A DNA stretch of 41,776 nt from Allokutzneria sp. A3M-2-11 16 (lineage in GTDB: Bacteria; Actinomycetota; Actinomycetes; Mycobacteriales; Pseudonocardiaceae), in the NCBI RefSeq assembly GCF_024213555.1, contig NZ_JANAVO010000027.1, positions 1 to 41,776 of the forward strand, read 5' to 3'. Both the position numbers and the translations under genes were made by a program. The notes beneath the pieces were generated by a model. That model ran no database searches. It worked only from the letters and a program-made list of their open reading frames with translations, and was not told the origin of the DNA. Below are positions 26,830-34,746 of this stretch, piece after piece (the first letter of the stretch is position 1; every line of letters begins with the position of its first letter).

Positions 26830-27756
26830 ATGCGGGTCGTCAGGGCGGTCGGGTTCGGCGGGCCGGAGGTGCTGGAGGTGGCGGAAGCGCCGGAGCCAGT
26901 GCCAGTGGCGGGGGAAGTGCTGGTGGAGGTGTCTGCGGCGGACGTGATCTTCCTGGACACGCAGCTGCGGACGGGGTGGGCGAGCGAAGCGTTCGGGATT
27001 GAGCCGCCGTACGTGCCGGGGTTCGGGGTGGCGGGGCGGATCGCCCAGGTGGGGGAAGGTGTGGAAGAAGCCTGGGTGGGGGCGGAGGTGGCGGCGAGGG
27101 TGCCGGGGGCCTACGCGGAGCAGGTGGTGGTGAAGGTCGGCGACCTGGTCAAGGTGCCGGAGGGGCTCGACAAAAAGGCGGCGGCGGCGTTACTGCACGA
27201 CGGGGTGACGGCGTTGGGGGTGTTCGACAACGCGCAGGTGAAGCCGGGGGAGCGGGTGTTGGTCACGGCCGCGGCGGGCGGGCTGGGGATTCTGCTGGTG
27301 CAGCTGGCGCGCGCGGCGGGGGCGACGGTGATCGGGGCGGCGCGCGGGAAGAAGAAGCTGGACCTGGCGCGGGAGCACGGCGCGGCCGAAGCGGTGGACT
27401 ACACGGAACCGGGCTGGGCGGAGCAGGTCGGAAGCGCGGACGTGGTGTTCGACGGCGCGGGCGGGGAGATCGGGCGAGCGGCGCTGAAGATCACGAAGCG
27501 GTGGTTCTCGGCGCATGGGGCGGCGAGCGGGGGATTCGCGGAGGGCGACGCGCCGGGGGTGACGGTGCGAGGCATCGAGCAGGCGCAGTTCACGCCGGAG
27601 CAGGCGGTGCGGCTCGCTGAGCGAGCGCTCGAAGATGCGGTGGCGGGGCGGATGAACCCGGTCATCGGGCAGACGTTCCCGCTCGCGGAGGCGGCGAAGG
27701 CGCACGAGGCGCTCGGAGCCCGTGCGGCGCTGGGGAAGACGCTCCTGGTCGTCTGA
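26830..27756 (+). CDS. zinc-independent NADPH:quinone oxidoreductase-like MDR protein
   Basis: A 308-residue medium-chain dehydrogenase/reductase of the quinone oxidoreductase type, which reduces quinones or alkenals with NADPH. The N-terminal barrel opens MRVVRAVGFGGPEVLEVAEAPEPVP. The Rossmann motif is RVLVTAAAGGLGILLVQLARAAGATVIGAARG, and the C-terminal PLAEAAKAHEALGARAALGKTLLVV is characteristic. No catalytic zinc ligands are apparent. The ATG at 26830 has GGAGGAG about 8 nt upstream. The codons are extremely G-rich on this strand. A perfect hairpin starts 3 nt after the stop and may terminate transcription. Confidence 0.93.
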   Translation: MRVVRAVGFGGPEVLEVAEAPEPVPVAGEVLVEVSAADVIFLDTQLRTGWASEAFGIEPPYVPGFGVAGRIAQVGEGVEEAWVGAEVAARVPGAYAEQVVVKVGDLVKVPEGLDKKAAAALLHDGVTALGVFDNAQVKPGERVLVTAAAGGLGILLVQLARAAGATVIGAARGKKKLDLAREHGAAEAVDYTEPGWAEQVGSADVVFDGAGGEIGRAALKITKRWFSAHGAASGGFAEGDAPGVTVRGIEQAQFTPEQAVRLAERALEDAVAGRMNPVIGQTFPLAEAAKAHEALGARAALGKTLLVV

Positions 27757-27758
27757 GT

Positions 27759-27819
27759 CCGTTTCGTACTCTTAGCGGGAAAGAGAGCGCTCCCAAATCC
27801 CGCTAAGAGTACGAAACGG
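27759..27819. repeat. long hairpin repeat, copy 2, directly after the quinone oxidoreductase gene
   Basis: Arms at 27759-27780 and 27798-27819 form a perfect 22-bp inverted repeat (CCGTTTCGTACTCTTAGCGGGA) around a 17-nt loop centred on GAGCGCTC (27785-27792). The stem end and the following GGGGTTCTC match copy 1 at 10640-10704 in the same orientation, whereas the inner stem differs but remains complementary. This is compensatory change and argues that the hairpin itself is kept. It may terminate transcription between the oxidoreductase and the convergent GlsB-type gene. Confidence 0.9.
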
Positions 27820-27868
27820 GGTTCTCCAGGTTTCCTCGGCCCACGATGGGTGGGCCTGGGTGGAGAGT

Positions 27869-28123
27869 TTAGTGCTTGCGGGACTGGGCGATGCCCTCGG
27901 CGACGCCGATGAGCGCGACGGAGGCGATGACGGCGAGGATGAAGCCGAGGGTGTTGAGCTCCCAGATGTCCCCGGTGCCGAGCAGGTTGGCGATCGTGCC
28001 ACCGATCACCGAGCCGACCAGGCCGAGCAGCAGTGTGGCGAGAATGCTGAGTTGCTGCTTGCCGGGCTTGATCAGCCGGGCGAGCGCGCCGATGATGAGT
28101 CCCGCGACGATGAACCCGATCAT
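27869..28123 (-). CDS. GlsB/YeaQ/YmgE-family stress response membrane protein
   Basis: An 84-residue, almost wholly hydrophobic membrane protein of the transglycosylase-associated family. Three membrane segments are visible: MIGFIVAGLIIGALARLI, ILATLLLGLVGSVIGGTIANLL, and LGFILAVIASVALIGVAEGIA. The conserved GLVGSVIGG and the short basic loop KPGKQQ between the first two are typical. Family members are often induced by stress, with no known biochemical activity. The ATG has AAGGAGG 5 nt upstream. It is monocistronic and convergent with the quinone oxidoreductase. Confidence 0.93.
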   Translation of the reverse strand: MIGFIVAGLIIGALARLIKPGKQQLSILATLLLGLVGSVIGGTIANLLGTGDIWELNTLGFILAVIASVALIGVAEGIAQSRKH

Positions 28124-28186
28124 GTGAGCCTCCTTGCTCGTGGTGAGGCCGAGCCTAGCGCCGTGATCGACACCGGGCCCGTCCGC

Positions 28187-28665
28187 TCAGTATGCGGTGA
28201 TCAGGATCGCGGGAGACCACCAGTACGACATCAGGGGCATAACGTCGACGTGCGCGAAGCCGGCGGCGCTGTGTGCGCGCCGGCGACGCGTTCGCGGGCG
28301 AGGTCGAGCAGGGCGGCGGAGGGCTCGACGAGGTCGACACGGGCGGGACGGTGTGCCGCCAAGTCCAGAGCCGGAGCGATGGCCAAGCCGTCGCCGCAGC
28401 CGATGTCGAGCAGCGACGAAGGCCGCACGGAGTCGTAGGACGAAGCGAGGGCCTGGCTCAAGCGCGAGTACAGCTCGACGTTGCCGCCGCCGCGGACGAA
28501 CGCGCGGAACGCGGCGGGCTGGTCGTAGACGTGGCCGTCGGCCTCGCTCTGCCAATATGACGCGAGTTCGTCGCCGAGCCGCGTCCCCGCCGCCGCGGCA
28601 AGCGAACGCGCGGTGTCCCGGTCTCCGTCCCGCCAGGCCACAAGGGCCTCAACAACAGTGGTCAT
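28187..28665 (-). pseudogene. decayed class I SAM-dependent methyltransferase (internal deletion and frameshift)
   Basis: The 5' part (from ATG 28665) encodes a normal methyltransferase start with motif I SLLDIGCGDGLAI and post-I VDLVEPSAALLDLARERVAG, then stops after a nonsense tail at 28231. The other frame continues to 28187 with AAGFAHVDVMPLMSYWWSPAILITAY, which looks like the C-terminal strands of the same family. Roughly 100 residues of the central catalytic domain are missing, so a deletion plus frameshift is the simplest reading. The SAM-binding loop remains, but activity is unlikely. It lies 4 nt after the NERD-like gene stop. Confidence 0.7.
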
Positions 28666-28669
28666 GCGG

Positions 28670-29479
28670 TCAGTGGAACACGTCGTAGATGGTGCCCACC
28701 AACCAAATCAGGCCCGCGAACACGAGCGCCAAGAGGATGACCATGAGCACCAGACGGATGGTGCCGCCGCGCTTCGGCGGTGCGGGAGCGACGACCGGAG
28801 GCGGGGGCGGGGGTGCCTGGCGAACAGGAGGCGGCGGCTCCTCGACAGGTGCGGCCACGTAGATCGTCTCCGGGATTCCGTGCTGGTACAGGTCGAGGAC
28901 GCTGGGCACCTGCTCGGTCAGCTTCAGCGCCCGCGCCGCCGCGGCGACGGTGTTGGCGTCCCACACCTTCTCGCTGCGGCACAGCGCGTGGAAGTACCGG
29001 CGCAGCGGCTTCTGGTGCGGCGCGAGGACGACCTGGATGCCGTCGTGCTGCTCGGAGGCCAGCTCGACCTCCGCGCCCGCGGTCGGCAGCAGCACCACGA
29101 GGCCCGGCACGGCGCCGGTGGTGATCCCGGCGGTGCTCAGCGCGGAGCGCACGGCGGTGACATTGGCGCTGACCTCCACGATCGGGTTGGCCGAGTGCAG
29201 CGCGGCGGGCTGCCCGTCGACCTCCCACGCGCCCTCGGCCGGAGCGTGCAGCGCGCCGTCCTGGCGCCGGGTGAAGCCGTCGATCTCCAGTACCAGGCAG
29301 CCGTACGGCGAGAGCACCAGCGCGTCGGCCATGCCGTTCGGCGTCGCGGCGTTGAACACCGCGACACCGGGCAGGCCGAAGTCCCCGGTCCAGGACCGCA
29401 TCCACCGCGCGACCTTGGCCTCGGCCCCGACCAGGCCGTCACCGCGCGCACCCTCGGAGTGCTGCACCGCCACCAGCAT
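28670..29479 (-). CDS. NERD-like (nuclease-related) protein with C-terminal membrane anchor
   Basis: A 269-residue protein. Its N-terminal about 170 residues look like a NERD/PD-(D/E)xK-type fold: E20 in VGAEAKVARWM, D52 in NGMADALVLSPYGCLVLEIDGF, and E65. Where an active NERD domain would usually have Lys (ExK), this one has D67, so nuclease activity is doubtful. A proline-rich linker follows (EEPPPPVRQAPPPPPPVVAPAP), then one membrane segment (TIRLVLMVILLALVFAGLIWLVG). The predicted topology is a cytoplasmic domain tethered to the inner face of the membrane. It is in a tight unit with the upstream hemerythrin gene (10 nt) and the decayed methyltransferase (4 nt). Confidence 0.65.
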   Translation of the reverse strand: MLVAVQHSEGARGDGLVGAEAKVARWMRSWTGDFGLPGVAVFNAATPNGMADALVLSPYGCLVLEIDGFTRRQDGALHAPAEGAWEVDGQPAALHSANPIVEVSANVTAVRSALSTAGITTGAVPGLVVLLPTAGAEVELASEQHDGIQVVLAPHQKPLRRYFHALCRSEKVWDANTVAAAARALKLTEQVPSVLDLYQHGIPETIYVAAPVEEPPPPVRQAPPPPPPVVAPAPPKRGGTIRLVLMVILLALVFAGLIWLVGTIYDVFH

Positions 29480-29489
29480 GGGCCAGAGT

Positions 29490-29996
29490 CTAGGTTGATC
29501 TCCGAGGCGCGGCGAGCGCCGCCAGGTCCAACCCGGTGCCGTCGTAACCGTGCGTCAGCTCGTTGAGCGCGGTCACGATCCGTCGTTCCTCGTAGCTGAA
29601 GTGCGACTCCATGATCGCCGCGAGACCGTCCAGTTCGGACCGCACGCGCGCGGCGTCGGCCGGATCGGCCCCGGCGACCAGGGTTTCCAGCTTGGCGAGG
29701 ATGCCGGAGACCAGGTAGTGGTCCTCGCGCAGCTTCTCCAGCGTCGGCGCCAGCTCCGGGAACTCCTCGGCCAGCGCGGGGAAGGCGTGGTCGTCCTCGC
29801 CGGTGTGGTGCCTGCTCAGCGCGGTGCAGAAGGTCATGCAGTGCGCCAGCAGGTCCTTGGGTCGTCCGCCCTTGCCGTCGAGGTAGGCGTCCATGTCCTC
29901 GCGGAGGCGGGAAAGCTCCTTGCGGAGCCAGTCGTGCACGGTGATCAGCTGTGTTCCGAAGGCCCGGAGGCGTTCGTCCATGGTCGAAGTCCCCAT
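29490..29996 (-). CDS. hemerythrin-domain protein
   Basis: A 168-residue four-helix hemerythrin-like protein that binds a di-iron centre, used for oxygen or NO sensing or iron handling. The ligand pattern is H in ITVHDWLRKEL, HHTGEDDHAFP (His and Glu), EDHYLVSG and SHFSYEERRIV. The ATG at 29996 has GGAGG 9 nt upstream; a later ATG at 29981 is less well placed. It heads the small minus-strand unit with the NERD-like gene. Confidence 0.9.
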   Translation of the reverse strand: MGTSTMDERLRAFGTQLITVHDWLRKELSRLREDMDAYLDGKGGRPKDLLAHCMTFCTALSRHHTGEDDHAFPALAEEFPELAPTLEKLREDHYLVSGILAKLETLVAGADPADAARVRSELDGLAAIMESHFSYEERRIVTALNELTHGYDGTGLDLAALAAPRRST

Positions 29997-30062
29997 GATT
30001 CGGCGCCTCCATGCCCACGACGGTCTCTTTGCCGGGTGCACGCGACGCTGCCGGGGATCAGA

Positions 30063-31061
30063 TCAGCTCCCGATCACCGCGTCAAGCCGTCTGTGGATCG
30101 GCCCACTGACCGCGGACAGCGGGCGCCCGGAGCCGGAGCGGCGGCAGGCGACGATCTCCGCGGCGATGGACAGCGCGGTCTCCTCCGGGGTGCTCCCGCC
30201 GAGGTCCAGGCCGATGGGGGAGCGCAGCCGCGCCAGCTCTTCCGGGCTGACACCGTTGGCGCGCAACAATTCCAGCCGCTCAGTGTGCGTGCGCCGCGAC
30301 CCCATCGCGCCGACGTAGCCGACCGGCATGCGCAATGCCCGCGTCAACACGGGGATGTCGAACTTCGGATCGTGGGTCAGCACGCAGATCGCCGTTCGAC
30401 CGTCCACAGTGGTCTGGGAAAGGTAGCGGTGCGGCCAGTCCACCACGACCTCGGCACCCGGAAACCGTGCAGGCGTGGCGAAAACCGGCCGCGCGTCGCA
30501 CACGGTGACTCGGTAGCCGAGGAACGAGCCCACCGTGGTCAACGCGGCGGCGAAGTCCAGTGCGCCGAAGATCAGCATGCGAGGAGGCTGAGCGGGGACC
30601 TCGACCAAGATGCCGGGCAGCACAGTCGTCTCGGTCGCGGCGAGCACGGCCGCGTCGAGCGAACCGACCGTGCCCTTCACCTTTCCGTTGTGCACCAGCA
30701 TGGTCTGGCCGGTGAAGCTTCGAGCCACGGTGGCACCGGGCGCGGGGACCACCGGCGTGGGCTGGACGAAGACCTCGATCACTCCGCCGCAAGTCAGGCC
30801 CACGGCGAACGCGGACTCGTCCGAATAGCCGAACATGTGCGTGCTGGACTCGCCAGTCTCGATGGCCTCGCGGCACAGCTCGTAGACGGCGCCGTCCACG
30901 CAGCCGCCCGACACGTTGCCGATCACCGCGCCGTCCGCGTCCACCGCCATGGACGTGCCGATCGGGCGGGGCGCGCTGCCGGAGACGCCGACGACGGTGG
31001 CCACGGCGAACGTCCGGCCCGCGCGCGACCACGCGCGCAGCTCCTCGGCGATCTCCAGCAT
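30063..31061 (-). CDS. xdhC: XdhC/PaoD-like molybdenum cofactor insertion protein
   Basis: A 332-residue XdhC/CoxI-family protein, the dedicated chaperone that modifies and inserts molybdopterin cofactor into xanthine-dehydrogenase-type enzymes. AVATVVGVSGSAPRPIGTSMAVDADGAVIGNVSGGCVDGAVYE is the N-terminal XdhC/CoxI domain. PPRMLIFGALDFAAALTTVGSFLGYRVTVCDAR is the C-terminal Rossmann domain, ending PVGYVGAMGSRRTHTERLELL and GLDLGGSTPEETALSIAAEI. The ATG shares its A with the stop of the Mo subunit gene (TGATG). It is the last gene of the four-gene operon. Longer frames to 31985 are antisense-frame read-through and are rejected. Confidence 0.95.
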   Translation of the reverse strand: MLEIAEELRAWSRAGRTFAVATVVGVSGSAPRPIGTSMAVDADGAVIGNVSGGCVDGAVYELCREAIETGESSTHMFGYSDESAFAVGLTCGGVIEVFVQPTPVVPAPGATVARSFTGQTMLVHNGKVKGTVGSLDAAVLAATETTVLPGILVEVPAQPPRMLIFGALDFAAALTTVGSFLGYRVTVCDARPVFATPARFPGAEVVVDWPHRYLSQTTVDGRTAICVLTHDPKFDIPVLTRALRMPVGYVGAMGSRRTHTERLELLRANGVSPEELARLRSPIGLDLGGSTPEETALSIAAEIVACRRSGSGRPLSAVSGPIHRRLDAVIGS

Positions 31062-33202
31062 CACACCACCTTGTCGAGGGTGATCGGCAGGTCGCGGACG
31101 CGCTTGCCGGTGGCGTGGAAAACCGCGTTGGCCACGGCCGCGGCGGCCCCGGTGACCCCGACCTCGCCGACCCCGAGCAGTCCGGCGGGCATCGTGGGAT
31201 CGGGCTCGTCGAGCCAGTGCACGTCGATCTCCGGCACGTCCGCGTGCACCGGAAGGTGGTACTCGGCGAGGCTCGGGTTCATGATCCGCCCGGTGCGCGG
31301 ATCGACCAGGGTCTCCTCGGACAGCGCGGCGCCGATGCCGAGCACGATCCCGCCGCGCAGCTGGCTGGCCGCGGTCTTCGGGTTGATCACGGTGCCGCAG
31401 TCGAAGGCGCCGACCCACCGCGAGACCCGGATCTCCCCGGTGTCCGCGTCGACCCGGACCTCGCAGAACTGCGCTCCCGTGACGGCACGCACGCCCTTCC
31501 GCCGGTCGCGCAGGAACTTCGACATCAGCCGCGCCTGGCCGGTCGCCCTGCCGAGCGGCGAGTCCGCGCCGATCGACACCTCCACGTACGGCTTTCTCTT
31601 GCGCGCCAGAGCTTCCACGGAGATCTCTCCGCCGAGGGCGCGGCGCAGCTTCGGCGCGAGGGTGTGTACAGCGGCGGCAACGCTCCCGGTCTGGTTGGAG
31701 CCGCCCGCCATCGGACCGGCGGGCAGACTGGAATCGCCGTGCTCGACGCGCACGGCCTCGAAGGGAATCCCGAGCGCGTCCGCGGTGATCTGCGCCTGCG
31801 CGGTCGCGGCGCCCATCCCCATCTCGTGGAAACCGCAGCGCAGCAACGCGGTTCCGTCCGTGCTGAACCGCAAGCTCGCGTTGGCGACGAGATGGACCGG
31901 CGGGTGGAACGCGGTCGCCACGCCCCAACCGATGAGCCACTGCCCGTCCCGCATCGACCGGGGCTGCGGAGTGCGCTGCTCCCACCCGAACTCCTTCGCG
32001 CCGAGTTCGTAGGCGGCGCGCAGATTCCGCCGGGTGAACGGCTTGTCGCCGATCGGGTCGCGAGTCGGCTCGTTGCGCATGCGCAGGTCGATCGGGTCCA
32101 TGTGGAGTTCGTGCGCCAACTCGTCCACAGTGGACTCAAGAGCGAACGTGCCGATGGCCTCGCCCGGCGCGCGCATGAACGTGTTGGCCAGCAGGTCCAC
32201 TTCGGCGATGTTCTGCCGCAACAGGATGTTCCGCGCGTCGTAGAGGTGGCTGGACTGGATCGTCACGCCCTCGGGACCTCCGCCGGTGCGCCCGACGCGG
32301 GTCACCGACGTGTGGACCAGCGAGGTCATCCGGCCTTCACGGTCCGCGCCGATCGCGACGCGCTGGACGGACGGAGTGCGCCCGCCGACCGTGCGGTAGA
32401 CGCCTTCCCGGGTCAGCACCAGCCGCACCGGCCGACCGGTCACGCGCGCCGCGAGCACGGCCAGGATCGTTCCGGGCCACACGAGGCCCTTCCCGCCGAA
32501 CCCGCCGCCGACGTGCTCGGAGACCACTCGGATCTTGTCGATCGGCACCCCGAAGGCGGCGGAGAGGGTGCGGCGGACGCCGCCGATGTTCTGCGTCGGC
32601 TCGTGCACGGTCAGGCGGTCGCCGTCCCACACCGCGGTAGTGGTGTGCGGCTCGATCGCGTTGTGGTTGTGCGGGGGAGTGGTGAACTCCCGGTCGACCG
32701 CGACCGGAGCGCTTTCCAGAGCGGCAAGCGCGTCGCCCTTCCTCGCCGAGCCCGCCTGGAGCATCGAGTTCTTCTGCGGCTTCGCCTCGGCCGTAGAGAA
32801 GTCCACAGCGGAGGGAAGGGGTGAGCACGAGACGCGGACGCGTGCGGCGGCCGCGCGGGCGGCCTCCTGGGTTTCCGCGACGACCACGGCGACGGGCTGG
32901 CCGTCCCAGTGCACCTCATCGGTGTTGAGGCAGACCACAGTGGTGCCGAAGACCGGCGGCATGAGACCGACCGAAGGCATCTTCATCTTGGGTGCGTTGT
33001 GGTGAGTGATCACGGCGAGCACCCCGGGCACGCGCGTCGCGTCCGTCGTGTCGATCTCGGTGATCCGACCGCGCGCCGTGGATGCGTGGGTCAGAGCCGC
33101 GTGCGCCAAGCCCGGATAGGTCTGGTCAGCGGAGAACTTGGCCGCGCCAGTGGTCTTGATGGCACCGTCGACGCGGTCGAATGCCTGGCCGATCGCTGTC
33201 AT
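31061..33202 (-). CDS. xanthine dehydrogenase/aldehyde oxidase family molybdenum-binding subunit (PaoC-like)
   Basis: A 713-residue large subunit holding the molybdopterin cofactor, which hydroxylates aldehydes or N-heterocycles using water. VGGGFGGKG near residue 235 and FMRAPGEAIGTFALESTVDELA are cofactor-binding segments. E680 in GVGEVGVTG is the catalytic glutamate of the family. The sequence and operon order match PaoABC-type aldehyde oxidoreductases better than purine dehydrogenases. The start overlaps the FAD subunit stop by 4 nt. Its subunit partners and chaperone are all encoded alongside. Confidence 0.95.
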   Translation of the reverse strand: MTAIGQAFDRVDGAIKTTGAAKFSADQTYPGLAHAALTHASTARGRITEIDTTDATRVPGVLAVITHHNAPKMKMPSVGLMPPVFGTTVVCLNTDEVHWDGQPVAVVVAETQEAARAAAARVRVSCSPLPSAVDFSTAEAKPQKNSMLQAGSARKGDALAALESAPVAVDREFTTPPHNHNAIEPHTTTAVWDGDRLTVHEPTQNIGGVRRTLSAAFGVPIDKIRVVSEHVGGGFGGKGLVWPGTILAVLAARVTGRPVRLVLTREGVYRTVGGRTPSVQRVAIGADREGRMTSLVHTSVTRVGRTGGGPEGVTIQSSHLYDARNILLRQNIAEVDLLANTFMRAPGEAIGTFALESTVDELAHELHMDPIDLRMRNEPTRDPIGDKPFTRRNLRAAYELGAKEFGWEQRTPQPRSMRDGQWLIGWGVATAFHPPVHLVANASLRFSTDGTALLRCGFHEMGMGAATAQAQITADALGIPFEAVRVEHGDSSLPAGPMAGGSNQTGSVAAAVHTLAPKLRRALGGEISVEALARKRKPYVEVSIGADSPLGRATGQARLMSKFLRDRRKGVRAVTGAQFCEVRVDADTGEIRVSRWVGAFDCGTVINPKTAASQLRGGIVLGIGAALSEETLVDPRTGRIMNPSLAEYHLPVHADVPEIDVHWLDEPDPTMPAGLLGVGEVGVTGAAAAVANAVFHATGKRVRDLPITLDKVV

Positions 33203-34173
33203 GACATCCCCCGCAACACCGCGACGATCGTGCTCTCGGCCAGGCGAATCTTGAACTCGTTGTGCGGCAAGGAAACCGCATCGGCGAGTTCAGCTCGTGC
33301 CGCCGCACGGAAGCTTTCCTCGGTGGCAGGAGCACCCAGCAAAGCGCGCTCAGCCTGGTAAGCGCGCCAAGGCTTTGTGCCGACTCCGCCCAGTGCGAGC
33401 CGGATCGACGACACGACGCCGTCCTGGACGTCCAGGGCTGCCGCAACGGAAACGAGCGCGAAGGCGTAAGAAGCGCGGTCGCGGACCTTGCGGTAGCGCG
33501 AGACACCGGACGGCGGCGGGGGAAGCTCGACGGCGGTGATCAACTCATCGTCGGCGAGGACTGTCTCGATCTCCGGCGTGTCTCCTGGCATGCGGTGGAA
33601 GTCGACGAGCGGGACCCTGCGGGTGCCGCGCGAACTGCGGAGCTCGACGATCGCGTCGAGCGCCGCGAGGGCCACGCACAGGTCGGACGGGTGGGTGGCA
33701 GCGCAACTGGCCGAAGCTCCGAGAACCGCGTGGCTGCGCGAAAATCCGCCGATCGCGGCACATCCGCTGCCGGGTTCGCGCTTGTTGCAGGCCGCCGCGT
33801 CGTCGTAGAAGTAGAGGCAACGCGTGCGCTGCATGAGGTTCCCGCCGACCGTGGCCATGTTCCGCAACTGGCCCGAGGCGCCGGACAGCACCGCCTGCGC
33901 CACCATCGGATACCGCGACCGGATCACGGGGTGCGCCGCGAGGTGGCTGTTGCGCAGCAGAGCGCCGATTCGCACTCCGCCGTCCGGCAGCTCCTCGACC
34001 TCGGCGAGGGGGAGCCGCGTGATGTCGACGACCGTGTCCGGCCGCTCGATGTCCTCGCGCATCAGGTCGACCAGATTCGTGCCACCGCCGAGGAACTTGG
34101 CGTTGGGCTCGTCGGTGATCGCCCGCAGCGCCGCGTCCACGTCGTCCGCGCGGACGTAGGAGAAGGTCCTCAT
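33199..34173 (-). CDS. FAD-binding subunit of molybdenum hydroxylase with extra 4Fe-4S insertion (PaoB-like)
   Basis: A 324-residue FAD-binding PCMH-type subunit that passes electrons from the iron-sulfur subunit. FLGGGTNLVDLM and GQLRNMATVGGNLMQ bind FAD. The segment RTRCLYFYDDAAACNKREPGSGC...SASCAATHPSDLC carries the Cys set known from PaoB, which holds an additional [4Fe-4S] cluster. The start overlaps the 2Fe-2S gene by 4 nt and the end overlaps the Mo subunit by 4 nt, so the complex is produced stoichiometrically. Confidence 0.95.
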   Translation of the reverse strand: MRTFSYVRADDVDAALRAITDEPNAKFLGGGTNLVDLMREDIERPDTVVDITRLPLAEVEELPDGGVRIGALLRNSHLAAHPVIRSRYPMVAQAVLSGASGQLRNMATVGGNLMQRTRCLYFYDDAAACNKREPGSGCAAIGGFSRSHAVLGASASCAATHPSDLCVALAALDAIVELRSSRGTRRVPLVDFHRMPGDTPEIETVLADDELITAVELPPPPSGVSRYRKVRDRASYAFALVSVAAALDVQDGVVSSIRLALGGVGTKPWRAYQAERALLGAPATEESFRAAARAELADAVSLPHNEFKIRLAESTIVAVLRGMS

Positions 34174-34667
34174 GTGGCCACTTCCTCGATGGCGTCGACG
34201 ATGCCGTTGTAGGCGCCGCAGCGGCACAGGTTGCCGCTCATCCCCTCGCGGATCTCGTCGCGGGTCGGCGGCGCATCCGAGTCGCGCTCGGCGAGCATCC
34301 CGATCGCCGAGCAGATCTGGCCTGACGTGCAGAAACCGCACTGGAAGCCGTCGCGTCGGATGAACTCGCGCTGGAGCGCCGCGCCGTCCGGCAGGCTCGC
34401 GACTCCCTCGATCGTGGTGATCTCGCGGCCCTCGTACTGCACGGCCAGCGCCAGGCAGGACACGATCCGCTCGCCGTCCGCCAGCACCGTGCACGCGCCG
34501 CAGGCGCCCTGGTCACAGCCCTTCTTCGGCCCGGTCAGGCCCAGTCGGTCGCGCAGCCCGTCGAGCAGGCTGACCTGCGGTGGAACATCCAGCACCACGG
34601 GCTCGCCGTTCACCCGCATCTTCGTCTCCGAAGATCGGCTTGCCGGATCGAGCATTGTCTCCGCCAT
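34170..34667 (-). CDS. 2Fe-2S iron-sulfur subunit of molybdenum hydroxylase (PaoA-like)
   Basis: A 165-residue small subunit with two [2Fe-2S] clusters. The plant-type ferredoxin motif is GCDQGACGACTVL with a downstream SCLAL Cys. The second cluster uses CGFCTSGQIC and NLCRCGAY. I start it at ATG 34667 (MAETMLDPAS); earlier in-frame codons lie inside the operator region. Unlike E. coli PaoA, no twin-arginine signal is seen, so the complex is predicted to be cytoplasmic. It is the first gene of the operon, divergent from the TetR regulator. Confidence 0.95.
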   Translation of the reverse strand: MAETMLDPASRSSETKMRVNGEPVVLDVPPQVSLLDGLRDRLGLTGPKKGCDQGACGACTVLADGERIVSCLALAVQYEGREITTIEGVASLPDGAALQREFIRRDGFQCGFCTSGQICSAIGMLAERDSDAPPTRDEIREGMSGNLCRCGAYNGIVDAIEEVAT

Positions 34668-34673
34668 GCTCGC

Positions 34674-34726
34674 CAAGTTAACAGCACGTCGTTCTCTTAA
34701 CAAGAGTACGGCGTTCTCTTAACTTG
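34674..34726. promoter_or_regulatory. 53-bp dyad operator between molybdenum hydroxylase operon and TetR gene
   Basis: The segment is symmetric about 34700: outer arms CAAGTTAA/TTAACTTG (34674-34681, 34719-34726) and inner GTTCTCTT/AAGAGTAC (34691-34709), with about 21 of 25 half-positions matching. It also reads as repeated half-sites GTTAASAGNAC: plus strand 34677-34687, minus strand 34701-34691 and 34723-34713. The CGTTCTCTTAAC direct repeats lie 22 bp apart. Two TetR dimers could bind and repress both directions. Confidence 0.78.
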
Positions 34727-34746
34727 CGCGGTAAGGTCTTGCGGCG

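Noticed and set aside
30063-31985. Apparent 640-residue fusion of XdhC to an N-terminal extension
   Set aside because: The extra N-terminal part is an Arg/Gly-rich wrong-frame reading of the Mo subunit gene. The true XdhC start at 31061 shares a base with that gene's stop.
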